A DNA stretch of 64,000 nt, taken from DASQBT01 sp963782495. Lineage in GTDB: Bacteria > Pseudomonadota > Gammaproteobacteria > Burkholderiales > Thiobacillaceae. Of the stretch, positions 1-7,472 are shown piece after piece. The DNA lies in assembly GCA_963782495.1 (NCBI GenBank), contig CAWAJU010000006.1, positions 496,001 through 560,000 of the forward strand. The letters run 5' to 3'. Under the pieces are notes generated by a model, which saw only the letters and a program-made list of their open reading frames with translations, had not been told where the DNA came from and did not search any database. A program made the position numbers and the translations under genes. How positions within the stretch are numbered: the stretch's first letter is position 1; every line of letters begins with the position of its first letter.

Positions 1-152
1 TGCCTTTTACCATTGGTTCGGCAGAACGGGACCAGTGGCTGATGTGCATGCGTCAGGCGGTGGAGGAACAAGTGCACGCCGGACCCTTTCGCGAAAAGTT
101 GTGGGAAGCGCTTGCCGGCCTCGCCGATCACATGCGCAACCGGGCCGAATAA
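1..152 (+). CDS. Group 2 truncated haemoglobin, C-terminal fragment
   Basis: The window opens inside a gene; codons run from base 3 to the TAA at 150-152, giving 49 residues. They begin with PFTIGSAERDQWLMCM, which matches the G/H-helix end of group 2 (GlbO/YjbI-like) truncated haemoglobins, where a PF.IG..ERD.WL.CM pattern is typical. Such proteins bind haem and usually handle O2 or NO in the cytoplasm. The haem pocket lies upstream of the window and cannot be checked. The gene runs in the same direction as the Rieske ferredoxin that starts 75 bp downstream. Family call from this short stretch only. Confidence 0.75.
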   Translation, partial: PFTIGSAERDQWLMCMRQAVEEQVHAGPFREKLWEALAGLADHMRNRAE

Positions 153-190
153 CCTTGGCTGGCGGGGGGTGGAGGCCGGGCCCCCGCGTC

Positions 191-198
191 TATATAAT
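191..198 (+). promoter_or_regulatory. Possible -10 box upstream of the Rieske gene
   Basis: The sequence contains TATAAT at 193-198, about 30 bp before the ATG at 228, preceded by a GC-rich stretch without a good -35 element. It may be an internal promoter for the Rieske/TrpD2-like pair. The call rests on one hexamer only. Confidence 0.35.
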
Positions 199-227
199 CG
201 AACTCTAATTGAACGGATGTGCTTCCC

Positions 228-554
228 ATGGCTCAAATATTCATGCCGGCCGCCACCGTGGCCGAGGTTCCTGTTGCCGGCATCCTCAAGGTCCGTGTGG
301 ACGGCCATCCCATCGTGCTCACCTCAGTGGAGGGTGAGATCTTCGCGGTGGCGGATCGCTGCTCCCACGAGGATGTGCCGCTGTCGTTGGGTTGCATCCG
401 CGGCGACACCATCAAGTGTTCCTACCATGGCAGCCGCTTTTCCCTGCGCACCGGCGAGCCCATGGATGAACCGGCGGACACGCCAATCGTGGTGTATCCC
501 GTCAAGGTGGAAGGCAATGCCGTATTGATTGGCATCGATAAGGAAGAAGGATGA
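228..554 (+). CDS. Rieske [2Fe-2S] ferredoxin
   Basis: A 108-residue single-domain Rieske protein. The cluster ligands are visible as C45-S-H47 and C64-S-Y-H67, the spacing found in NirD- and BphA3-like ferredoxins, which pass electrons to a partner oxidoreductase or dioxygenase. There is no signal peptide or membrane segment, so it should be cytoplasmic. I chose the ATG at 228; a GTG at 219 is in frame but would add only three residues. The stop overlaps the next gene by 4 bp (551-554), so the two are probably translationally coupled. The redox partner is not in the window. Confidence 0.85.
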   Translation: MAQIFMPAATVAEVPVAGILKVRVDGHPIVLTSVEGEIFAVADRCSHEDVPLSLGCIRGDTIKCSYHGSRFSLRTGEPMDEPADTPIVVYPVKVEGNAVLIGIDKEEG

Positions 555-1657
555 GCGAAGTGATTACACAAGACCCGAAGGCCTTGATGCACAGCATCAT
601 TCAACGTGTGGCCACCGGGCCGGAGCTGTCCAAGAGCATCTCGCGCGACGAGGCCCGCCATGGCCTGCACGCGGTATTGGACCACGCGGTCGACCCGGTG
701 CAGGCCGGCATTTTCCTCATCGCCCTACGCATGAAGCGGGAGACCGACGAGGAGGTCATTGGCGTGCAGCAGGCACTGATGGATGTCACCGAAAGCGTGA
801 CTGCGCCGGTCGATGAAGTGCTGACCCTGTCCGATCCCTTCGACGGCTACAACAGGACTTTGCCCGCTGCCCCTTTCGTGCCTGCGGTGCTGGCGGCCTG
901 CGGCCTACCCACCGTGTGCACGGGAATGGAAAGCATCGGCCCCAAGTACGGCATCACCTATCGCCTGGTATACGAGGCGCTGGGCCTGCACGTGGATCTG
1001 ACGCCGACCCAGGCGGCGGAGCGGCTAGGCAGGGAAGGCTGGGCTTACTGCGATCAGGCGCAATATGCGCCGCGCCTGCACGCGTTGAAGGACTTGCGCA
1101 AGTTGATGGTCAAGCGCCAGGTAATTACGACCGCAGAGACCCAGGCGATGCCCGTCAAGGGCCGTCTCAGAAATCACTTCATGACCGGGTTCGTGCACAA
1201 GCCCTACCCGCGGATCTACGCCCTGCTGGCGCGTGAAGCCGGGTTCGATTCCGCCCTCATCGTACGCGGCGTCGAAGGTGGCGTGATTCCCTCGCTGCGC
1301 CAGGATGCACGCATGTTTGTCTACCGCGACCACGGCGACGCGGTGCAATGGGATTTCAACGCCAGCCAGGCCGGCATCAACCAGGATGTGCGCGCGCCGC
1401 TGCTGCCCGGCCATACGGAAGGTGAGGAAGTCGAGCAGGAGAAACCGGCATTCGATGCGAGAGCAATGGCCCAGGCTGCGGCCGACGCCGGGCTGGCCGC
1501 GTTGGGTGGGCATAAGGGCGCGACCTACGATGCCCTGGTCATGGGGACCGGTCTGGTCTTGTGGGGCCTCGGCAAGGCCGACAGCCTGGGCGCGGGCGCG
1601 GCCTGGGCGCGCGAGGTGCTGGACAGCGGCGCCGCCAAGGCCCGGCTGGGAATTTGA
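551..1657 (+). CDS. TrpD2-like glycosyltransferase family 3 protein
   Basis: A 368-residue protein with the anthranilate phosphoribosyltransferase / nucleoside phosphorylase fold: an N-terminal helical domain (about 1-85) with the GIFLIALRMKRET segment, then an alpha/beta domain. It belongs to the TrpD2 (YbiB-like) branch, not to true TrpD: the normal glycine-rich PRPP motif and the KHGN signature are replaced by CTGMESIGPKYGITYRLVYE near residue 120. E. coli YbiB is a nucleic-acid-binding protein without TrpD activity, so tryptophan synthesis is unlikely. It overlaps the Rieske gene by 4 bp, and a truncated globin gene precedes both. The function in this cluster is unknown; a link to redox or nitrogen-oxide metabolism is inference. 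Confidence 0.75.
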   Translation: MSEVITQDPKALMHSIIQRVATGPELSKSISRDEARHGLHAVLDHAVDPVQAGIFLIALRMKRETDEEVIGVQQALMDVTESVTAPVDEVLTLSDPFDGYNRTLPAAPFVPAVLAACGLPTVCTGMESIGPKYGITYRLVYEALGLHVDLTPTQAAERLGREGWAYCDQAQYAPRLHALKDLRKLMVKRQVITTAETQAMPVKGRLRNHFMTGFVHKPYPRIYALLAREAGFDSALIVRGVEGGVIPSLRQDARMFVYRDHGDAVQWDFNASQAGINQDVRAPLLPGHTEGEEVEQEKPAFDARAMAQAAADAGLAALGGHKGATYDALVMGTGLVLWGLGKADSLGAGAAWAREVLDSGAAKARLGI

Positions 1658-1734
1658 TTCGTGCGCGGTGAACTCGGCCCGCAAAGTGTGCGGCCCTTGC
1701 GTGGATCGCCCGATCGGGCAACTTCGGTGCACCG

Positions 1735-3831
1735 TCAAAGCTGGACACGCAGCGTGAATCTCAGGCTGCGCGGCTCTGCTGGGTGGGTGTGGATGTCGCT
1801 CACCGGCGCAGGTTCGCCCATCAGCTGAGAGTCGTACCAATAGTCGATATCGCTTACCCTGGCATCAAACAGATTGAGTACGTCAAGGGTCAGTTTGACG
1901 CGTTTGTTGAACTTGTAACCCGTTTGAAGATTGACGATGGTCGAAGACTTGGTCCGGATGGAGTTGTCCTCGATCAGCGGCCGCGGACCGAAGTAGCGCA
2001 GGCGCAGGCCGCCGCTCCATTGGGCGCCGCTATCGTAGGCGACGCCGACTGAGGCTGCTTGTTCGATGGAGCCCGGAACGTAGTCGCCGGGTAGCGAGGA
2101 ATCGATGGCGGTATAGCGTGCGCGCGAGACCGCGACATCGGCATCAAGAGTCAGGCCGCGTGTTGGAGTCCAGTAGTTGGTCCATTCGATCCCGGTGCGG
2201 CGGCTGGGGAAACTGGGCTCGGTGGTCCCGGCATCGCCGGTGAAAACCAGTTCCGAATCCAGATCGAGCTTCCACAGTGCCAAGGTGGTTTGTAGCCGGG
2301 GAATGACTGCGCTGCGCAGCCCCAACTCGCAGCCCTTGGCCCGCACCAACGGAGAAGCGGGGTCAGTGGGAGTGAGGTACCCCGGGTCGCGGAAGTCGGG
2401 GTTGATGTGGGTGGTGACGCCGCGCGCATCGTTGCTGTGGAAGCCATAGCCCGCGTTGGCGTAGTACTCGGTCTTGCTCCACGGGCCGAAAATGAGCGCC
2501 AGTTTGGGACTCACGATGTGGTCATTGACCTTACCGGTGTTGGCCGCGAGATCGCTGTCGACATCAAAACGGTAGAAATCCCCTCTCAAGCCCAGGATGC
2601 TGCGGAATTTATCCTGCCATTGGACCTGACTTTCCCCATACAGGGCCAGGCTGCCCTCGCGCACACTGTCTTGCCTGACCGTACCCCAAATGTTGCGGGC
2701 GGTCGTGGTGTACAGGCCCACCTTGCCGATGTCGTCGAAGCGGGACTGTAGGCCGAGCGTAAAATCCACCGGCTTGCCGCCCCAGTCGGCATAGACGGTG
2801 TGGGCCGCGTTGGCGCCATAGATCTTTCGCCGGTCGGTTTGCTGGAACTGGTCACCGCGATTGCAGGTGCCGGTCAGGGCAATGTCATTTAAACAAAAGG
2901 TGAAGTCGGACCAGAGGTCCAGGCTGTAATCGATCACATAGGCGTTGAAGCGGGACCAGCCTTTGGCCGATTTATCTGACCACTCGCCCGACAGGCTGTA
3001 GCGATGAGTCTGGCCGCCGTCGGTTGGATCGATATTGCCGAAGCGCGAAATGAGCGCAGTATCGATGGCGCGCTGTGGCACTTGGTCGGTGGAGTCCCAG
3101 TCGGACTGATAGGCCATGGCAGCCGCTGACCAGCCGTTCATTTCGGTGCCATGGCTAAAGCGCAGCAGCCCGTTGACCTTGTGCAGATCCTCAGGCAGCA
3201 CCCAGGGTCCGTTGTTTTCACCCAGTTCCAGGGCGTAGAGTAGATTGCCCGAAGCCAGTTCGGGCGACCCGGCCAGCAGGGCGCGCTTGTAATTGTCCTG
3301 ACCCAGGGTGATCTGGGCGAAGGGAGCATCCAGCGTGTGAAAATACTCGATGGCGGCGGACCCGGCGGTAGCGAAGTCACCCACATCCGCGGCGTAGGGT
3401 CCTTTCCGGTATTGCATGCGCTCGATCAGTTCCGGGATCAGGAACTGAAAGTCCGAATAGGCCTGCCCGTGTGCGTTGGTGGGCAGGTTGACCGGCATGC
3501 CCATGAGACTGGTGGCGAAGTCCGTGCCGTGATCCAGGTTGAAGCCGCGCAGGTAGTACTGGTTAGCCTTGCCGTCGCCGCTGTGCTGCGAAATGATCAG
3601 CCCGGGCACCACCTCCAGCACTTCTGCCGGGCGCAGCAGGGGGCGGTTCTCCAACTGGCTGGCAGTCACCGTGCCTTCCGTGGCTGACGATGCCGTACCG
3701 ATCAAGCCCTCATCAGAGCCGGTGATGGTTATTTCGTCCAAGGTGGGGATGCCGCCGGCGTGAACGTTGCCGGCGAGAAAGAGGAGCGAAGCTCCAAGGA
3801 TGTCCTGAGTCTTGCGGGTAAGATGAATCAT
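1735..3831 (-). CDS. TonB-dependent outer-membrane receptor
   Basis: A 698-residue TonB-dependent receptor. A signal peptide (about 1-25, ending NVHAG) is followed by a TonB-box-like LDEITITGS near residue 31, a plug domain (about 55-165, with EVLEVVPGLI and YYLRGFN), and a 22-strand-type barrel ending RSLRFTLRVQL with a terminal hydrophobic residue. Receptors of this kind import metal chelates or cofactors across the outer membrane using TonB energy. The next gene in the same direction upstream is nikR, and a promoter with an overlapping palindrome lies at 4091-4120, so nickel uptake is the best guess. Substrate not proven. It converges with the TrpD2-like gene. Confidence 0.88.
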   Translation of the reverse strand: MIHLTRKTQDILGASLLFLAGNVHAGGIPTLDEITITGSDEGLIGTASSATEGTVTASQLENRPLLRPAEVLEVVPGLIISQHSGDGKANQYYLRGFNLDHGTDFATSLMGMPVNLPTNAHGQAYSDFQFLIPELIERMQYRKGPYAADVGDFATAGSAAIEYFHTLDAPFAQITLGQDNYKRALLAGSPELASGNLLYALELGENNGPWVLPEDLHKVNGLLRFSHGTEMNGWSAAAMAYQSDWDSTDQVPQRAIDTALISRFGNIDPTDGGQTHRYSLSGEWSDKSAKGWSRFNAYVIDYSLDLWSDFTFCLNDIALTGTCNRGDQFQQTDRRKIYGANAAHTVYADWGGKPVDFTLGLQSRFDDIGKVGLYTTTARNIWGTVRQDSVREGSLALYGESQVQWQDKFRSILGLRGDFYRFDVDSDLAANTGKVNDHIVSPKLALIFGPWSKTEYYANAGYGFHSNDARGVTTHINPDFRDPGYLTPTDPASPLVRAKGCELGLRSAVIPRLQTTLALWKLDLDSELVFTGDAGTTEPSFPSRRTGIEWTNYWTPTRGLTLDADVAVSRARYTAIDSSLPGDYVPGSIEQAASVGVAYDSGAQWSGGLRLRYFGPRPLIEDNSIRTKSSTIVNLQTGYKFNKRVKLTLDVLNLFDARVSDIDYWYDSQLMGEPAPVSDIHTHPAEPRSLRFTLRVQL

Positions 3832-3835
3832 AAGT

Positions 3836-4045
3836 TCATCTTACTGTAGAGGAAAAAAAGGAGCGCGGCTGGATCGTGGCCCCGTATTTGGCAGGCGCAT
3901 GCCGAGCGTAGATCTGGCGTCCATGAGAATAATCACCGTGGCGTCGAAGGCCGCATCCTTGCCTTCGCTCGAATGCGCCAGCGCTCCCGTGCCAGGCCAT
4001 GGACGGTCCCGCCACCAGAGAACTGACCAAAGCTGAAATCTCCAT
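3836..4045 (-). CDS. Possible 69-residue leader ORF before the TonB receptor
   Basis: A short ORF inside the roughly 250-nt 5' region of the receptor gene. Its ATG at 4045 is preceded by a good GGAGGAG ribosome site, and its TGA ends 4 nt before the receptor ATG, so ribosomes could pass directly to the receptor. The product (MEISALVSSLVAGPSMAWHG...) resembles no family I know. A second overlapping frame (3841-4077) is also open. It may be a translated leader, a frameshifted remnant or chance. Confidence 0.3.
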   Translation of the reverse strand: MEISALVSSLVAGPSMAWHGSAGAFERRQGCGLRRHGDYSHGRQIYARHAPAKYGATIQPRSFFSSTVR

Positions 4046-4090
4046 CGGACTTCTCCTCCAAGCCGGGAAACGTTCACGCGCAGTGTAAGA

Positions 4091-4120
4091 GTATTATGGT
4101 AAACATCATACGACAGTCAA
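4091..4120 (-). promoter_or_regulatory. Sigma-70 promoter with overlapping NikR-like palindrome
   Basis: Read on the minus strand, TTGACT (4120-4115) and CATAAT (4098-4093) are separated by 16 bp and face the TonB receptor. An imperfect inverted repeat, GTATTATG-N5-CATCATAC (4091-4111, 7 of 8 pairs match), covers the -10 box and most of the spacer, the usual place for a repressor site. The half-site TCATAC is the same as in the E. coli NikR operator, but the spacing is much shorter than the E. coli GTATGA-N16-TCATAC. With nikR beginning 617 bp upstream, a NikR operator is plausible. Confidence 0.5.
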
Positions 4121-4254
4121 GCCGTGTTCGGTGGTGCCATCCCCGTGTCGCGCCGGGGTGAGACAAAGCTTTCGCGCAAATCGATGCCCCCAGGACACGG
4201 GCAATCCCCGCCGCCGAGTCCGGCAACGGGCACTGCACGACAATTGCAAGACGG

Positions 4255-4728
4255 TCAGGTTTTCGGTCTGTAATGCACGTGCGGCAGCACCTTGCTGCCA
4301 GGAGCATGGCCCTGGCGTCCTCGGTCGATCTCGACCGAGACCAGATTCAGCTTGGCGTGACGTACGCCGCGTTCTGCCGCCAGCGCATCGGAGAACGCAC
4401 GTATCTGCGCCGTGGGACCCTTCAACATCACGCTTTCCAGGCAGTTCTCGTGGTCGAGATGCGCGTGCATGGTGGCGACGGTCAGGTCATGGTGCTGGTG
4501 TTGCAGCTCGGTGAGCCGCTCCGCAAGGTCACGCTCGTGATGGTTGTATACGTAGGACAGGCTGGCGACGCAGTAGCGGGATCCATCCTTCTGCTGGAGC
4601 GATTGCTCCAGGTGGCTGCGCAACAGATCGCGCACGGCCTCGGAGCGATTGCTGTAGCCGCGCTGCTCGATCAGACGGTCAAAGGCGCGGGCGAGTTCGT
4701 CGTCGAGGGATATCGTAAAGCGTTCCAT
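4255..4728 (-). CDS. nikR: Nickel-responsive regulator NikR
   Basis: A 157-residue NikR. Residues 1-45 form the ribbon-helix-helix DNA-binding domain (MERFTISLDDELARAFDRLI). The C-terminal ACT-like domain carries the high-affinity nickel site: the segment VATMHAHLDHENCLESVMLKG near 85-105 keeps the H.H...C arrangement of E. coli H87, H89 and C95, and a further His near residue 72-73 corresponds to H76. NikR represses nickel uptake genes when nickel is replete. The TonB receptor downstream, with a palindrome over its promoter, is the likely target. No NikABCDE or other inner-membrane nickel importer lies in the window. Confidence 0.92.
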   Translation of the reverse strand: MERFTISLDDELARAFDRLIEQRGYSNRSEAVRDLLRSHLEQSLQQKDGSRYCVASLSYVYNHHERDLAERLTELQHQHHDLTVATMHAHLDHENCLESVMLKGPTAQIRAFSDALAAERGVRHAKLNLVSVEIDRGRQGHAPGSKVLPHVHYRPKT

Positions 4729-4793
4729 TTGATGGACCCTGGTTGTTACGGCTTGCTTCCAAGGAGCGGCGATTCGGTGGTGTTCCCTCCCGG

Positions 4794-5054
4794 TCAGATC
4801 CTTGGTGTGGCTTCTGCGTCCGAATCTTCGTAGTCATCACCGAGGTCTATCCCCAGTTCCTCCGCCACGGCAACCCAACGAGGTTCGGCCTCGCAGGAGC
4901 AACAGTCACACCAGACTGCAATGCCATCGTGCATGCTCACGCGCTTGCGCTTTTTTGTACCGAGGGGGACCATCACTTGCTTCGTTGATGCTTCGTCGGT
5001 CCGCACTTCAATGCGCGCCGAGAGGTCTGCCTGGGGGTCTCGCTTCATCGTCGT
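4794..5054 (-). CDS. Hypothetical protein with a CDCCSC cysteine cluster
   Basis: An ORF of up to 86 residues, starting at the ATG at 5054. The product is acidic at the C-terminus (LGIDLGDDYEDSDAEA) and has a WCDCCSC cluster in the middle, suggestive of metal binding. No clear Shine-Dalgarno sequence precedes any start, and a second in-frame ATG follows at 5045. It lies just upstream of nikR in the same direction. I do not recognise the family, and it could be a chance ORF. Confidence 0.35.
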   Translation of the reverse strand, partial: TTMKRDPQADLSARIEVRTDEASTKQVMVPLGTKKRKRVSMHDGIAVWCDCCSCEAEPRWVAVAEELGIDLGDDYEDSDAEATPRI

Positions 5055-5069
5055 CATCCACTTGTTCAA

Positions 5070-5617
5070 TCATCTGAGTCGCTGAGCACTAAGCCCCTAC
5101 TGGCCGCTGCCCTGCCTGTTGGAACACAATGAATCATCTTGCGCATCATGATCCGAGTCAAGGTGACGCAATACAGTGCACGGCGCGCATTCAGGCCGCA
5201 TCCGTGCCGACCTTGAGGGTGAACTTCCACCTCGCTGAAGGTCCACCCTGTACGTCGGCGCAACAATTCGAAGCGGGGGTCGATGACGACTTCACCGCAC
5301 TTCTTCGCAAATTTTTTTGTGAAAGTTTACGTCGCACTAGGGTTGGAAATGAATCGGTAATATGGATATCCGAAAGGAGACAAAATGCGCGGCCTTGCTG
5401 GGTCTCATGTCAGCATCCAGACGCGGCACAGCACGATGCTGTTCCCTTGCGAGTACGTACAAACACCTACGTGCTTACCCCAATTGGATTTGAATTCATA
5501 AACGACGTAAATGAGATCGTGGTTGAAATGAATGACCTCGAATCGAAGTGAAGTCTGACCGTTGGCTTGTCTGACCGCTCCTTAAAGATCCTAGCAATCC
5601 ATTTGGAGGAGAACAAT
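5070..5617. other. Stretch without a confident gene, AT-richer than its flanks
   Basis: No convincing gene. A 140-codon open frame on the plus strand (5129-5551) has unusual composition and no ribosome site. A 38-codon ORF at 5385-5501 does have a strong AAGGAG site 6 bp upstream. Bases 5300-5600 are clearly richer in A+T than the surroundings and probably hold the promoter of the PAS-repeat gene that starts at 5618. Confidence 0.4.
5385..5501 (+). CDS. Possible 38-residue small protein
   Basis: An ATG at 5385 follows GAAAGGAGACAAA, a strong ribosome site at good spacing, and opens a 38-codon frame (MRGLAGSHVSIQTRH...). No signal, membrane segment or known motif is visible. Support is the ribosome site only. 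Confidence 0.25.
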   Translation: MRGLAGSHVSIQTRHSTMLFPCEYVQTPTCLPQLDLNS

Positions 5618-6223
5618 ATGGATACAAAGTATTTGTCGTTTAGTCTGATCGGCGAGCCCGCGCTTGGCTCACTTGAATCTTGCTTGGTGTCTGGCAACTT
5701 CAGCAAGAAAATGATGCCGTCCGCCATACCCGAAATGGCCTATGACGCCCAGAAAGAAGCGCTCTGGATCGACGAACAGGGTCAAATTCTTGACTGCTCC
5801 GGTTCGATCGCGGAACTGTTTGGCTATTGGAAGGACGAGTTGAAGGGCCAGCATATTTCCGTGTTGCTGCCGGATCTTGGTGACTCTTTATTTATGGAGT
5901 ATTCCTCGCCGACCACCTTGTGGGTCGATGACCAAGGGCAAATTGTGGACTGCGCCGGTCCCATCGAGGAGATTTTTGGCTATTGGAAGGACGAGTTGAA
6001 AGGGGAGCATATATCCATGTTGCTCCCCGATCTTGCCCACACCGAATTAGTGGAACTTGATGGTGAAAACAGTCCCCGTGTCATGGGACAAAGCCACGAT
6101 GCCATCGCATTCGGTGGCGCGAAGGCGGAGGGTGACGATAGCGCCTATGCCGTTTTCCTCCATCTGATCTCGACCAAAGGTGGCCGCGACCTGAGCGTGA
6201 TATTGCGCAACCAGGTGCACTAA
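5618..6223 (+). CDS. Protein with two tandem PAS-like half domains
   Basis: A 201-residue protein; the ATG at 5618 follows a strong GGAGGAG site and is preferred over upstream starts. Two copies of about 43 residues repeat with a 52-residue period: ALWIDEQGQILDCSGSI..LFGYWKDELKGQHIS and TLWVDDQGQIVDCAGPI..IFGYWKDELKGEHIS. Each resembles the first half of a PAS core (strand-strand-helix, then the GY...EL.G..IS.LLP segment), but the second half of PAS is missing except perhaps after repeat two (YAVFLHLISTKGG). No kinase, GGDEF or other output domain is attached. A terminator follows. Perhaps a small sensor or adaptor; function unknown. Confidence 0.75.
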   Translation: MDTKYLSFSLIGEPALGSLESCLVSGNFSKKMMPSAIPEMAYDAQKEALWIDEQGQILDCSGSIAELFGYWKDELKGQHISVLLPDLGDSLFMEYSSPTTLWVDDQGQIVDCAGPIEEIFGYWKDELKGEHISMLLPDLAHTELVELDGENSPRVMGQSHDAIAFGGAKAEGDDSAYAVFLHLISTKGGRDLSVILRNQVH

Positions 6224-6269
6224 TCCCGTTATATCAAAGCCCCGCGCCAAGGCGCAGGCCAAAAAGCAG

Positions 6270-6299
6270 ACACGCCCCGCCACTGTTGGTGGGGCGTGT
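6270..6299 (+). terminator. Hairpin terminator after the PAS-repeat gene
   Basis: A 13-bp stem (ACACGCCCCGCCA pairing with TGGTGGGGCGTGT, one G-T pair) with the loop CTGT, followed by TTCGTCTTTG. It lies 47 bp after the PAS-repeat stop. Stem strength supports termination, although the T-run is interrupted. Confidence 0.75.
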
Positions 6300-6374
6300 T
6301 CGTCTTTGCGTATCACATTCAAAGACGGCAGGACAAGACTTGGGGCAAGGATTCCTTTGGTGGATAATGCCCGC

Positions 6375-6584
6375 ATGAAAATGAATGATCCAAGCAGCGT
6401 GAACGTCACGCTGGAAGAAGACGCGGCCGGCATAGAGTTGGTTGTATGCAGTTGTGGCGCCGAGCAAATCAAGTTATCGCCTCACCAGGCCCGAACTCTG
6501 GCCGGTAAACTCATCATGGCGGTGAACCGGGCAGAAGTGCGGATCAATCTAAAGCACGACGTAAGGCCGTCACGCAAGCTTTAG
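6375..6584 (+). CDS. Small hypothetical protein
   Basis: A 69-residue ORF from the ATG at 6375; a second in-frame ATG is at 6381, and the frame is open back to 6306. The sequence looks protein-like: an amphipathic beta-rich core (VNVTLEEDAAGIELVVCSCG) and a helix (LSPHQARTLAGKLIMAVNRAEV). The CSC pair is the only notable feature. It converges with the nitroreductase gene, and a perfect 8-bp stem (6610-6633) lies between them. Family not recognised. Confidence 0.45.
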   Translation: MKMNDPSSVNVTLEEDAAGIELVVCSCGAEQIKLSPHQARTLAGKLIMAVNRAEVRINLKHDVRPSRKL

Positions 6585-6659
6585 ATTCAAAGTGCTGTGC
6601 GCAGTCTCGGCACCGAGACGCGACGCTCGGTGCGACCCGCGCGTTGGAATTGCCAAACC

Positions 6660-7253
6660 TTAAATCCAGGAAAGAATCTCGGGCGCTTTACGTGAAGAAG
6701 ATGGGGTTTCCCCAATGGGAACTCCGACAATGATGGGTGCAACGGCGGTCACCTCGGCCGGAATGCCAAGCTCGTCCTTCACTTCCGGCAAATTAAGGGC
6801 CGCCAGTGCGGAGCCGATCACGCAACTGCCCAGTCCCATGGCGCGCGCCGCCAGCATTAGATTTTCCGCAGCGAGCCAGCAGTCCGCTGCAGCGAATGGC
6901 CCCATCGGCTTGGCACAGATGACAATCAGCGTGCCGGCGTCGTGGAACATGTTGAAACTCGCCTCGGCATAGACCGTAAACGAGTGACCCCGGCGATCAA
7001 GATCGGCGCGCCGGGACTCCTCGACGAAGAGCGGCTTGGCACGGTCAGACAGGCGTTTGAGCGCCGCCTTGTCCTGCATCACGACAAACGTCCAGGGTTC
7101 TTCGTGAACTGCCGTTGGAGCGCGCACGGCGGCCTCCAGCAGGGTCTTGATGGTGGAATGATGAAGATCGTGGGCGGCATAGCTACGCACCGAACGTCGC
7201 GCCAAAATGGCCTCGAATACGCTCATCCGACTTTCGCGGAAATCATCAGGCAT
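6660..7253 (-). CDS. Nitroreductase family FMN oxidoreductase
   Basis: A 197-residue nitroreductase. The N-terminal signature AILARRSVRSYAAHDLHHSTIKTLLEAAVRAPTA is the FMN phosphate-binding region, and GLGSCVIGSALAAL near residue 135 is the usual second FMN contact. Such homodimers reduce nitro or quinone compounds with NAD(P)H in the cytoplasm. I chose the ATG at 7253 because GAGGAGGGTT directly precedes it; the open frame continues to 7304 without a better ribosome site. It is transcribed alone, downstream of and in the same direction as the fixJ-like pair, with a 219-bp gap that could hold its promoter. Confidence 0.85.
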   Translation of the reverse strand: MPDDFRESRMSVFEAILARRSVRSYAAHDLHHSTIKTLLEAAVRAPTAVHEEPWTFVVMQDKAALKRLSDRAKPLFVEESRRADLDRRGHSFTVYAEASFNMFHDAGTLIVICAKPMGPFAAADCWLAAENLMLAARAMGLGSCVIGSALAALNLPEVKDELGIPAEVTAVAPIIVGVPIGETPSSSRKAPEILSWI

Positions 7254-7472
7254 AACCCTCCTCTGCTGTTGTGTAGGATGTTGTGTCGTGGCCATATGTT
7301 CCAAATCCTAGTGGCGCGCAGAACCATTTGTAATCAGCGTGAGCGCGTAAGCAGTCACGCGTAGCTGCATGACACGCAATGAGAGCCCTCCGCGTGTGCG
7401 AGTATAGCTGTCAGATGAATGGATTTCGGATCGCGTGAAGGCGCGGGCGAGGGCGGGCGGATAGGCGCCGGC

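Noticed and set aside
1708..1719. Perfect palindrome GCCCGATCGGGC between convergent genes
   Set aside because: Too short and without a T-run; chance or a weak terminator at best.
3832..4090. Cobalamin riboswitch before the TonB receptor
   Set aside because: No B12-box (GCCACTG-type) sequence in the expected arrangement on the minus strand.
5129..5551. 140-codon plus-strand frame
   Set aside because: No ribosome site, atypical composition and no recognisable domain; likely a chance frame in an AT-richer intergenic stretch.
6610..6633. 8-bp stem GCACCGAG/CTCGGTGC between convergent genes
   Set aside because: Could be a bidirectional terminator, but there is no T-run on either side, so it is not listed as a feature.
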